Shown: piece by piece, positions 12,981 to 22,960 of the stretch | How the letters are laid out: every line of letters begins with the position of its first letter | Numbering within the stretch: position 1 is the first letter of the stretch | NCBI RefSeq assembly: GCF_003144115.1 | Contig: NW_020312000.1 | Coordinates: 93,921 to 157,920 of the forward strand | Source: Tilletiopsis washingtonensis | Taxonomy: Eukaryota; Basidiomycota; Exobasidiomycetes; Entylomatales | Reading direction: 5' to 3' | DNA: 64,000 nucleotides | Made by a program: the position numbers and the translations under genes | The notes under the pieces: model-generated | Databases searched by the model: none | The model's input: only the letters and a program-made list of their open reading frames with translations | Told to the model about the DNA's origin: nothing

Positions 12981-15807
12981 TCAGTGCTCATTCACAATGG
13001 CGTCGCCGCCGCGGCCGCCCGTGGCGTTGCCCGAGTTGGCCGAGCCGCCGTTGCCGCCGCCCGAGTTGCCGCGGCCGAGGCCGCTGCCGAGGCTGCTCTT
13101 GTTGTTGCCGCCGGCGAGCTTGTTGAACTTGACGGCGTGGCTCTGCGCCTTGTGGTACGTCTTGCGCGACGACGAGAGAAAGTCCCACTGGTCCGTCGTG
13201 AGCAGCTGCGAGAGCATCTCGAGGTCGATCTCGACGAGGTTGTGCTCGCTCGCCACGGCGGCCGTGAGCGGCTTGGCGCTCGAGGCCTTGGTGGCGAAGC
13301 TCTTGGCGCGCTGCTGCGACGAGCTGCCGCTGGCACGGCTGCTGTCGGCGTGCGCCGAGCCGTGGTTGTTCGAGTGGCTGTTCGAGTGGCCGTTCGCCTG
13401 GCCGCCGTTGCCCGACGTCGCATCGCCGCCGTTGCCGGCGTTGGCGACGGTGACGCGGCCGTGGTCGGCCTTGCCGGCGTGAATCTGCGCGCTGTTGCTG
13501 CTGCGGCGCTGCACCTCGGCCGCCGAGTCCGTGGCGCTGTTGACGGCCTGGAGCTGCTGCTGCTGCGCGTCGTAGGCCACGTTGGTGGCGCGCTGGTGCA
13601 CGTCCGACGTCGCCGGCGCGGCTGGCGCGGCGGGAGCCTCCGGAGCGGCGGCGCCGTAGACGACGTCGACATCGCGCTCGGTGGGGATCGAGGCCGGCAC
13701 GTACTCGATGTTGAGGTCGCGCGTGGGCAGGCCGGCGGGGACGTACTCGACGAGCACGTCGCGCTCAGTCGGAATCGACGCGGGCACGTACTCAACGAGC
13801 ACGTCGCGCTCCGTGGGCAGCGAGGCCGGCACATACTCGACGAGCACGTCGCGCTCGTCGAGGTCCTCGCCGTCCTCGTCCTGGAACTCGCTCGGGTCGG
13901 CCGAGGCGTCGCTGTCGCGGCCCGTGAGCTTCTTGGCCGTCGAGAGCTTGGCGTGGTGCGTCTCGGCCTTGTTAACAAACTTGCCCGCACGGCCGCCGGC
14001 CGCCTTGCCCGAGTTGGCGAGGCCGCCTGCGCCGCCGTTGTTGCTGCCAAAGTTGAGCGCGTTGACGGCGATGAGCGAGTCGGTGATGCTCGAGTCGGAC
14101 TTGCCGCCGTTGGCCGAGCCGCCGTTGCCCGACTTTGCGTTGCCGCCCTTGGCGCGGCGGCTCAGCACGGCGTCGACACTCTCGGGCGCCGCCGTGGCGT
14201 CGACGTCGCGCTGGACCAGCACCGAGTGCGACACGGCCTCATCGGCAGGCACGGCGTAGTCGGTCGTGCCGCGCGGGTTGAACTTGCTGGCCTGCGCCTG
14301 CACACTGCTCGGGCTCGTGGCCGCCGTGAGGGCACGGCGCAGCATGCTGCCAAAGGGCGTCGTCGAGGCGGGCACGGCCGGCGCCGCGGGTGCCTTGGCG
14401 GCAGCAGGGGCGTCGACGGGCACCTTGGCCGCAGCGGGCGCCTTGGCCGCAGCCGGGAGCTTCGCAGCAGCCGGCGCCTTGGGAGCAGCAGGGGCCTTGG
14501 CGGAGGGCACCTTGGCGGCGGCAGGAGCACCAGCAGCGAGCTCGGCGGCCTTGGCGTTGAAGTCCGTGGGGATCGTCGCCTCGGGCAGGCCACGCTCGGC
14601 GTGCGAGAGGGCTGCCTGCACCTGCTGCTGCGACGCCGTGGCGTCGAGGTCGCGCTTGGGCATGGCCTGGCCGGGAGCGGCCGGAGCAGCGGGCGCCTCG
14701 GGCGCCTCGGGCGCAGCGGGCGCCGCCGGTGCCGCCGGCTCGTGCGTGGCGGCAAAGGTCTGGATCCCCTCGGGCGTCGTGGCGGCGTTGATGTCGCGGC
14801 GCGCGGGCAGCAGCTTGGCCTGCGACGCCGGCACGACGGCAATGTGGGCGACGCCGCGGCGCACGTTGGTCTCGACGTCGTCGGCGCTGGCGACGATGCC
14901 CTCGGGCTTGGCCGCCGCAGCGACACCGCGCTGCTGGAATTGCGCCGTGGCAGACTGGGCGTCGATGTGGGCGGCACCGTCGCGCTGGCTCAGCTGCGCC
15001 GTGGCCGAGTTGGCATCCACGTGCGCGGCACCGTCGCGCGAAAGCAGGCTGTTGAGCGAGTCGCCGCCGCGGCCGCCCGTGGCAATGCCGCCGTTGGCCT
15101 CGCCGCCGGCGCCGCCGTTGCAGGAGTTGAAGTTGAGCGCATTGACGCCGATGAGGCTGCCGCTCGTCGAGCAGTCGGCGGCGCCGCCCTCGGCGTGGCC
15201 GCCGTTGCCGCCGGTGGCCGAGCCGCCGTGCGAGTCGTGCTTGTCGTTGATCTGCACCTTGTGCGCGCCGACCTTCTTGGTCGACGACGACTTCTTGCCG
15301 CTGCCGATGTTGTTGGGGCGCGGCTTGAACTGCTTGGGCAGCGACTGCTGGACGACCTTCTTGGGCTTCGACGTCGACTTGGTCTTCTTGGGAATGGCGT
15401 TGCTGTTCACCTTGCCGCCGGCGGTGGCCGACTTGTCGCAGCCGATGCCGAGCAGGCCGCAGAGGTTGAGGTCGGCGTCGATGACGTCGCCCTTGCTCGT
15501 GTTCTGGCCGAGCTCGCCGGTGAGCAGCGGCGCCGAGGCGCTGCGCCAGGGTGTCAGCGCACTGGTCGCCGCCTAGAGCGTGTGCAACTGCGACTCACTC
15601 GTTGTTCAGGCCGAGACCCAGCAGGCCGCGCTGCGAGATGGCCTCGGGCGCGGCAAAGCCCTCGCTACTGCCGGCCGGGTTCGGGCTGGCGGCCGGGCTG
15701 GCGTCGGCGGTGGCGCTGAGCGGCGCCGCGGCGGCAAAGAAGCCCGAGGAGAGGATGGGCGAGCCGGCGCCGAGCGCGAGGGCGACGAAGGAAGAGGAGA
15801 CACGCAT
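12981..15807 (-). CDS. Large secreted repetitive Gly/Asn/Ala-rich protein
   Basis: Complement exons 15807-15599 and 15540-12981 (922 aa). The N-terminus (MRVSSSFVALALGAGSP...) looks like a cleavable signal peptide; the splice joins LGLGLNN to DASAPLLTGEL. Four Gly/Asn modules (around 15235-15050, 14150-13980, 13450-13390 and 13110-12985) share patterns such as GNGGSANGG and LIGVNALNF/LIAVNALNF. Four near-identical 14-15-residue units (RDVLVEYVPASLPTE and variants) lie at about 13850-13680. The middle is Ala/Pro-rich (KAPAAAK-type). Segments are repeatedly bounded by Arg-Asp, Lys-Arg or Arg-Arg, which suggests Kex2-like cleavage into peptides, as for smut repellent proteins. Two Cys lie near LNLCGLLGIGCDK. 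No catalytic domain was seen, so a wall or matrix function is inferred. The opposite strand is open for 911 codons, but only as a shadow. Confidence 0.8.
13660..13860 (-). repeat. Tandem 42-45 nt coding repeat (VEYVPAS units)
   Basis: Four consecutive units inside the secreted protein gene, each encoding a variant of RDVLVEYVPASLPTE, followed by a degenerate fifth (RDVDVVYGAA). The copies differ mostly by synonymous changes and single substitutions (L/I, S/G), which points to recent tandem duplication with selection on the peptide. Confidence 0.85.
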
Positions 15808-17409
15808 GGCTGGAGACTAGTGGGTGGAGTGTGGAGTGGAGTTGTGGAGACGTTCGTTAGGTGAGTGGAGTGCGGTGTGGGCGTGGGTGGAGCGTCGAGG
15901 CTTGAGGTCGTTAGTGTTGCGTCGTAGAGGGGACCTGGGAAGTGGGGAGAGGGGAGGGGAGTGGTGCTTGGATAGAGAGGCAGAGGGAGGCGAGACGCAG
16001 GCCGAGCATCTTATAGGCCGAGTGCGCGCCATCGCGATGCCTCGCCTGCTCCACTCGGCCACGCGCAGCTGGGCCGAGGGCCGCGTGGCCGTTGAGCGGC
16101 CTGCGGTGCGAAGAAAGGACGGGCGCCGGCAGCGCAGGCTTCTGGTGCAGCGCGCGCGGCCACACTGCCGCTGGCGCGCAGGCGGCCGTTGCAGGCTGCG
16201 GTCACGCGGACAGAGGGCCGTGTGGTGGCGGCGTGTGATGGGCGCGAGAGGCGGTGAGGCAGCGCACACGGCAGCCGGCGTCGAGGGCGGCGGCGCACAA
16301 CGGCGCATGCGCAGGCAGCGCAAGGTGTGCGCACGGCCGATGCTTCGGCGCTCGTGGCGCAGCGCAGCCGTTGCGGGATCTGCGGCGCATGACTCGGGCG
16401 AGGGAGATGGCGGATGCCGGCGGTGGAGATGGCAGATCAGGGTGCGCAAGGCCGCGCGTGCCCAGCCCAACGGCCCGCGCGTCACGGCGCGCGGTGGCGC
16501 GCGGCGCGCACCCGCCGCGAGCTGGCCGGGCGGCAGGCAGCGCGCCGCCTTCGGGCACATCGCTGCGGCGTGTGGCAGACTTGACATGGCCGAGAGAGGC
16601 AGGGCGGGCGGCGCTGCGGGCTGCGCGCCGGCAGGTGAGAGTGGAGACGGTGATGAGGAGAGAAGATCTGGCGGCGCCAGGACCCGCGGCGGGCGCCGGC
16701 AGGACAGCAAGGCCCGGCGCGTCTAGCGTGGGAGCAGCGCCACGGCCCGTCAGACGGGGCCAGCGCCGCACGCTGGGCACAGCGACGGCCGCCGCACGCC
16801 GCATCGCTCCCGCACTCGGTGCCGCTGCAAGCGCCGTGCTGCTGGCGCTGACGCTGCGCGGCCAGGCTGAGCCTCTCGGGGCACCTGTCGCTGCTGCAGC
16901 GCGGGATGATCTGCCGTGCGGGCCGCCGGCGTCATGCGCGCCGACGCAGCGTGCGGCGTCTGCCGTCCTGCCTCTTGCGTCTCGTGTACGCAATCGACGC
17001 TAGCTGGCCTCGCCTTCCTTCGTGAGGACTACCGGTGATGTTCTGGAAGAAAACCGCTTGCGCACGCGCGACATGCGGCAAGTCGTGTGATTGCTCGGCG
17101 AGGCGCGCAGCAGAGCGTCGCCAGCGCCTCTGCGGCACCAGCAGGCGATTGGCGAGGGCGGTGCAGAGGCGTCGGAACATGGCGTGCCATGCGTTGCGCC
17201 AGCCTTGCGGCCTGCGGCGCCATCCTGTCGATGACCCGGACGTCTTCGTCCATCGGAAGCCGGGTGTGAAGGGTGTATATGCATTCGTCAATGGTGAAAG
17301 TGCGCGCGCTCTTGGGAGCGTCGCAGCATCGGTGGGTCCAAGGTGGTAGGGGGCCATGCGTCTCCTCCAGGTGGTGTGTGTGTGTGCGTGTGCGGCCCGT
17401 CCCGGCAGC
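15808..17409. other. Long intergenic region upstream of the secreted repeat gene
   Basis: About 1.6 kb. The part next to 15807 is G/A-rich on + (pyrimidine-rich on the coding strand), as expected of a leader. The remaining GC-rich sequence up to 17409 has overlapping open frames on both strands without domain content. It also carries the 3' flank of PHO81. CpG content is normal. I see no RNA gene or repeat here apart from the TATA element listed separately. Confidence 0.5.
16010..16015 (-). promoter_or_regulatory. Probable TATA box of the secreted repeat protein gene
   Basis: On the minus strand the 10-mer GCCTATAAGA contains TATAAG about 205 bases upstream of the start codon and is followed by a C/T-rich leader. 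The same 10-mer precedes the secreted metalloprotease gene at 47157. TATA sequences are rare in the GC-rich upstream regions here. Confidence 0.6.
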
Positions 17410-20400
17410 TCAGCACGACACGATGCCGTCCTGCACGGCGCCATCGACGCTGGCGTCGGGCGACGGCGCGTCTGTCGGGGCGTCGGCCGTATGCCGCGCC
17501 GCTGCGCTGTCGCCGGCAGTGGGCAGCAGGGCGGCGTCGAGCTGGCCGATGGTGATGAGGAGCAGGCCGGCGGCCTTGATGCTGTGGATCAGTTGCGGCA
17601 CGTGGTTCTGCGCCGGCGAGTCAGTGCCTATGCTGCAGATGCGGCGAGACTGGCGGGCACTCACCAGGATGACGGCGTCGACCATGATGCCCAGCAGATT
17701 GTTGCTCTTGGCAAAGCGCACCGCCTCGGCCACGCTCTGCCGCCGCGGGTCCGGCTCGCCGCGGTCGCACGGCGCAAGCAGCGTGTCGCTGTCGCTCGTG
17801 CGTGCCAGGCCGCAGTACGAGGCAAAGAAGACGGCGTCTGCAGTGCCGAGGGACGTGTCAGCGAGGTGGCTGCAGAGCGGAGCACAACGGCACGCACAGT
17901 TCGGCTGCTTCCAGTTGAGCGCCGTGCACACCGTCGGGCTGCGGCTCGAGAAGAGAATCTTGCGGCTCTGCTGCCGATTCTGCGTGCCGGCGCGGTAGAC
18001 GGCGTGCAGGATGGCATCGACAAAGTGGTTCACCTCGATCTTCGGCAGACTCGGGTTGCCGCGTACGTCGGCCGACGACGGGTAGAGCACGTCGAGGTCG
18101 ATGCCGACGGAGACGGGCAGCATCTGCGAGCGGGCCGGTCAGATATACAGGAAACGTGCTGCGGCCGGCGGACTCACCTCCAGAAGCTCGTCGAGCGTGA
18201 CCATGGACCGCTGCAGCGCCGTCTTCCACTCCTGCAGCGAGAGCGAGTCGCGCCGCTCTGGCGGCACCTGCAGTGCGCGGCCCGTGCTTTTGGCCAAGCT
18301 GGCAAACTGCGCGCCCGTGACGGAGCCGACGTAGACGTCGAGTTCTTGCACAGGCAGCGTGAACGCCGGGTACACGACCGCCACGCCGTCCTTGGTCACC
18401 TGCACCGCCACACGCAGGTGCTGGCCCGAGAGCGACGAGGCAGTGACGTACGACTCGGCCGCCAGGGCATTGGCGGCGGCGCCGCCGGCAGAGACGGCCA
18501 CGGGCGCATCGCTCGTGCTGGCAGACAGCGACGTGGGTGTTTGCCGGCTGCCGCTCGGCGTCGCAGAGTCCATCGCGGCGGCAGCAGCGGCGGCCGCCGA
18601 CGTCGGCAGCGTGCTCTTCCAGTATGTCTCGACGCGTCCGCCAATCTCGAGCTGCACGCCGTCAAAGGGCTTGACAAAGTCGAGCTCGAAGCTGACCTCG
18701 CCCACGATCTTGAGGTACACGTCCTGCAGCGGCAGCGTGAAGCGCTTGCGGTCCGTCATGCCGTCAAACGAGCTCGGCAGCGCCACGGCCTTGCCGATGA
18801 CCTTGGAGCCAAACGTCGGCATGAGCTCCCACTCGAGGTAGAAGCGCTCCAGGCCGTCCACCTGGAAGCTGAACACCTCGCGGTCGTCGGCCAGGGGAAG
18901 GAAGATGGTGTGCGGAATCGTCGTCGTCGAGGCGTCGGGGCGCGACGTCATGACGAGCTTGAGCGACGACGTCGAGAACTGCTCTGGCCGGTTTGGGTCC
19001 TGCAGCTTGTACAGCTTCACCGACGAGTTCGTCAGGCTCACCGTGACGAGCGCGCGCTTGTCCAGGTAGTTGTGGCCGTACGTGCGGAACGGGATGATGG
19101 GCGGCGGCAGCGAGAGCGACGGGATGCCGTCCATCTCCATGTCGAGATCAAGCTGCTCCAGCTCCTCGGACTCCCGGCTCTTCTTGCGCGCCGCCTTGGG
19201 CGACAGCTCATCGCGGCCCCGAGACTTGGAGCCAGCCGCCGCTGCGGCCGCCGCTGCAGCCTCGGCAGCCTTGCGGCCTGCATCCAGGAGGAGCAGCAAG
19301 CAGTCGATCTGCCCCCGCCATGCCGCATAGAACGCTGCTGTGCGGCTCTTCTCATCGCTCGCGTCGACACGCGCGCCGGCGTCAAGCAAGATGCGCACGC
19401 ACGACGCGTGGCCACTCTCGGCGGCAAAGAAGAGGGGCGTCCAGAGCGTGCCCTTCTCGAGCGCATCGCGGTCGGCGCCGGCGCTCATGAGCAGCGAGAG
19501 ACACTCGGCGTGCCCTTCCCGTGCCGCGAGTGCCTGCGGCGTGAGGCCCTCCGGATTCGCGACAGCCAGCTTGGCGCCGCGCTGCAGCAGCATCTGCGTG
19601 ATCTCGGCATGGCCGCCTTGCGACGCCAGGCAGAGCGGAATGAGATCCGACGTGCCTGCCGCCTCGACGCTGACGCCGTGCGCCAGCAAGATGCGGACGA
19701 CCTCGACCTGCCCGCTCATGACGGCGAGCACAAGCGGCGAGAAGCCGTCCAGATCTGCGCTCGAGGCATCGACGGCGTCGAGGGAGAGCAGATAGGTGCA
19801 GACGTCTGCGTGGCCGCTCATGGCGGCATACGAGAGCGCCGTGCGCCCGTAGATGTCGCGGCGCCGCACGTCGATGCCGCTCTGCACGCATGCGCACACG
19901 AGCTGCAGGTTGCCCGCCAGCGCCGTCTCGTGCAGCGACGTGCGCGAGTTGATGTCGTCGACGAAGGCGTAATCGGGCAGGCCGCTGTTCATCGCCGCCT
20001 GCACTGCTGCTGGCGGCGCGTCGAGCAGTGCGCGCCAGACGATGCGCGCCACGCTGGTTGCATCCTCGCTCTGGCACGCCGCTGTGGCCATCTCGCGTGC
20101 GGCGGCGGTGCGCCCGGAGCGCACCGCCTGCAGCAGGTTCTCCTCGAGGTCCGAGAGCACGTCCACCTCCTGGCTGCGCGCCGCGGCAAAGTCGAGACGC
20201 TTCTCCGACGAGAGGTCGTCGCGCATCAGCCCGCTCGGCGAGATGCCGTCGGGCCCGCGCGAGACGCCGCGCTCCGAGATGTGCTCCAGCTCGAGCAGGT
20301 TGGCCGCGGCGATATCGCTGAGCTCGGCGATGAACTCGCGGTTGAAGCAGGCTGCAGAGAAGCACGTCAGCCTGGCCGCGCCGGGATAGTGCCGCTCGGC

Positions 20401-21446
20401 AGCTGCTCACGCTGCACCTCCACCTGCCGAGCCAGGTAGAGCTCCTTCGTCTGGCTCTTCGAACGCTTGTCCCACTTTTTCAGGATCTTGCGGAAGCCCG
20501 TCGCGTTGATCTCGATGAATTGCTGCGGCGGGTGTGAGCTAGGAGACACGCCGAGACGCGCCAGCTGCAGCGCCGCTTCCGCCCGACCCGCACACCACTC
20601 ACCTGCAGCTTGCTGAGGTCCTTCTCAAAGTAGCGGAAGCCCTCGTACAGCGCATAGAAGCTCGGCGACTCCTTCGTCATCTTCGCCGCGCCGCCGCGCC
20701 GCGCCAGAAGCACCTGACGCTTGTCGACGAGCGTGCGCAGGCGCACCTTGAGCTCGGCCTCCTTGGAGAGGTAGAAGGCGTTGATCTGTGCGAATGCTAT
20801 CAGCGCAAGCTCGGCGCGGCCTTCTTAATCTAGCAGGCGCACCTTCTCCAGCTCGCGCTCCAGCTTGAAGAAGAAGGCCGCCTTGTGAATGCGCAGCTCG
20901 TCACCCATCTCGCCATGCCGAGCGCCGCCGCTGCGGCCGTTGGCGCTAGGCGCGAGAATCTGCGCATTGGTGCCGACGCCGTTCATGGCCGCCGGCTCGC
21001 CGCCGGCAGTGAGCGTGGAGATGGCCTGCTGCTGAGCACTGGCATCATCCAGCGGGTGCGCGGCCACGTCGCTCGCCGACGAGGAGCTGGAGAAGCTCGG
21101 CCGCAGTCCCGAGGCAAAGAGTGCCGCATCACCTAGCCGGCCCTTTTCGAGCGAGTTGATGATCTGGTGTGGAGGGTGGTGTGGGCCATAGCACACATAG
21201 AGGAGCAGCATCGCATCGCAGCAGGCGTACCTTCTTCAGGCTGGAAAGGCGCCGAGGCATCAGCGTTGGCTCCGATCACTTTGCTCAGCAGTCCAGCTCA
21301 CCTCTTGTAGTCCAGGTAGTACGAGCCCCATCCCGAGATCTGCTGCGAGAGGATCTGCTTGCCGAACTGTGGGTGCCGGCGGGCCGACGCAGCGCATCAG
21401 CACTCGGCGCTTCGACGGCACGCCAGGCCGGGCGGCGCACCTTCAT
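17410..21446 (-). CDS. PHO81: Pho81-type phosphate-sensing regulator (SPX, ankyrin, GDPD-like)
   Basis: Complement exons 21446-21441, 21366-21302, 21240-21231, 21163-20843, 20785-20603, 20522-20411, 20351-18178, 18123-17665, 17607-17410 (1175 aa, as in yeast Pho81). Residues 1 to about 230 form an SPX domain: MKFGKQILSQQISGWGSYYL at the start and FIEINATGFRKILKKWDK near the end, with the Lys cluster that binds inositol pyrophosphates. Six or so ankyrin repeats lie at about 365-595 (for example RTSLHETALAGNLQLVCACV). The C-terminal third (after about 955) begins VSVGIDLDVLYPS and resembles the GDPD-like domain of Pho81/NUC-2. It inhibits the Pho80-Pho85 cyclin-CDK when phosphate is scarce. The first exon is six nucleotides (ATGAAG) and the third is ten. 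The gene model is well supported through the SPX and ankyrin parts; the last intron (17664-17608) is inferred. Confidence 0.93.
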
Positions 21447-22960
21447 GGCGGCGGCCTCGAGCGAGCGCCAAGGGCGCCGCTAGACGGAGCAGTGCCTGCT
21501 GTGCTGGCCTCGGCTCGGCTGCGCGGGGCAGCTGCGGCGCGAGACGCGCGAGCGGCCGGCGAGACGCAGGCGCAGCGGAGAGCGTGGGCGCGCGGCAAGG
21601 AGCGTGGAGGCGCCGGGCAGCGCGGCTCGTGGGCTCGACAGGAACTTGTCGCGGCGCAGCAGACGACGCAGCGGTGCGCCGGTGCGGAGGGAGCACGGTG
21701 CGGAGGGAGAGGCGAGGCGGCGGCGATGGCGGTCTGGAAGAAGGCCGCCGCCGCCGAGCAGCGCCGTGAGCCAGGTGCAGCTTTGGGCGCGCACAGGCAC
21801 CGCGCGGCGGCGGGTGGGCCAGGAGCGCCGCGCTCGCCCGCACGCCGGCGCCGTTCACGCTTCCTGGCCAGCTCCTCGCCGCGCAGACGCTGCGCTTCTT
21901 TCATCCACCGTCTTCTGCCGCTCCGTCTGCACCCGCCCATACGTCGCTCTGCATGCGCGGCGAGAGAGATGCGCACCACGGCGCTCTCGCCGAGCTCTCT
22001 CTCGGACGCGCGCTTTTGGCTCGGACACAGCGAACGTGCGCGAGCTCCCACGCTGCCCAGCTCCGGCGCGGCTCCGCCATCAAGCCGCGACATGCGCCCT
22101 GCTGACTAAGCGCCGCCTCGGGGTCCAAGAGAGCAACCCTCCCGCATGCTGGCCTGAGCGCGCCGTGCCGACGATGCCGAGATGCCTGGGATCTGCCTGG
22201 CTGACGTCGAGAGCTTCACAGGGTGCTGCAGTAGAGTGAACAAACTGGAGCTAAGGATGCCAGGACGCTCTCGATGTTCCTCCGAGGGCAGTAATTGGGC
22301 GGCTGGCGTTCCAGCATCTCGGGTCCGACCACAACGCGCATCGCTCGGCCGCGGCTTGAGGGGGGCGTGCCGCCCGGCTTGGCCTGCTCGCACGTCCGTC
22401 TCAGCCAGGAAGCCGCACAGAGGAAGCTCTCTGCTACCGCTGCATTTTGGGCAGCATACACTGGTGCTGGGACGAGGAGTGGGCGAGCCAGGCCAGCCGA
22501 TTGGACGCGTGTGCCGCTCGACTGCTCCTGTGCCGCTGTCGCGAGTGCATTCCGCGGCGCGGTGCGTCGTGCCTGGCCGTCGCGCCGCGCAGCACGGGCA
22601 TCAAGCGCAAGCCGCAAGCAGAGCGTCGGGCCGCGCGCGCGAGGTGCACGTCATCTCCACCACCTCCCTCGCTCTCCTCCTCGCCAGCTCAGTGCTCACT
22701 CTTGCCTGTGCTCGCACATACCCTCGCGCGCCCACCGACGCATCCGCCGGCATCGCCTGCCGCTGCGCCGCCACTCCGCGTCGTCCGCGCTCTGGCTGAA
22801 GCTGGCGCGTCCGCCCTCGCCTGCTGCTCGTGCCTTTGCGCACACGCCACACGGGCGCAGCTCTCGTCGCAGCCTCGCTGCTTGCTCGCCGCCGCTGCTT
22901 TTCAGTCGGCTGGCATCTCGCTGCCTTTGAGCGTCTCCTCCTGCCCGCGGCTCCGCCACG
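21447..22960. other. Divergent promoter region between PHO81 and XPO1
   Basis: About 1.5 kb between two divergently transcribed genes. The right end (22640-22950) is C/T-rich leader for XPO1. The central part has mixed composition. I looked for CACGTG/CACGTT Pho4-type sites and saw no clear CACGTG. Open frames here are compositionally like shadows. No RNA gene recognised. Confidence 0.45.

Noticed and set aside
12984-15719. 911-codon open frame on + opposite the secreted repeat protein
   Set aside because: Its translation is Val/Arg/Gly/Leu-rich with no domain. The minus-strand frame has a signal peptide, tandem peptide repeats and a clean splice. The shadow arises because the minus-strand coding bias removes stops on the other strand.
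17356-20439. 1027-codon open frame on + across PHO81
   Set aside because: Antisense of the ankyrin and GDPD-like parts; the minus strand has clear SPX, ankyrin and Pho81 motifs.
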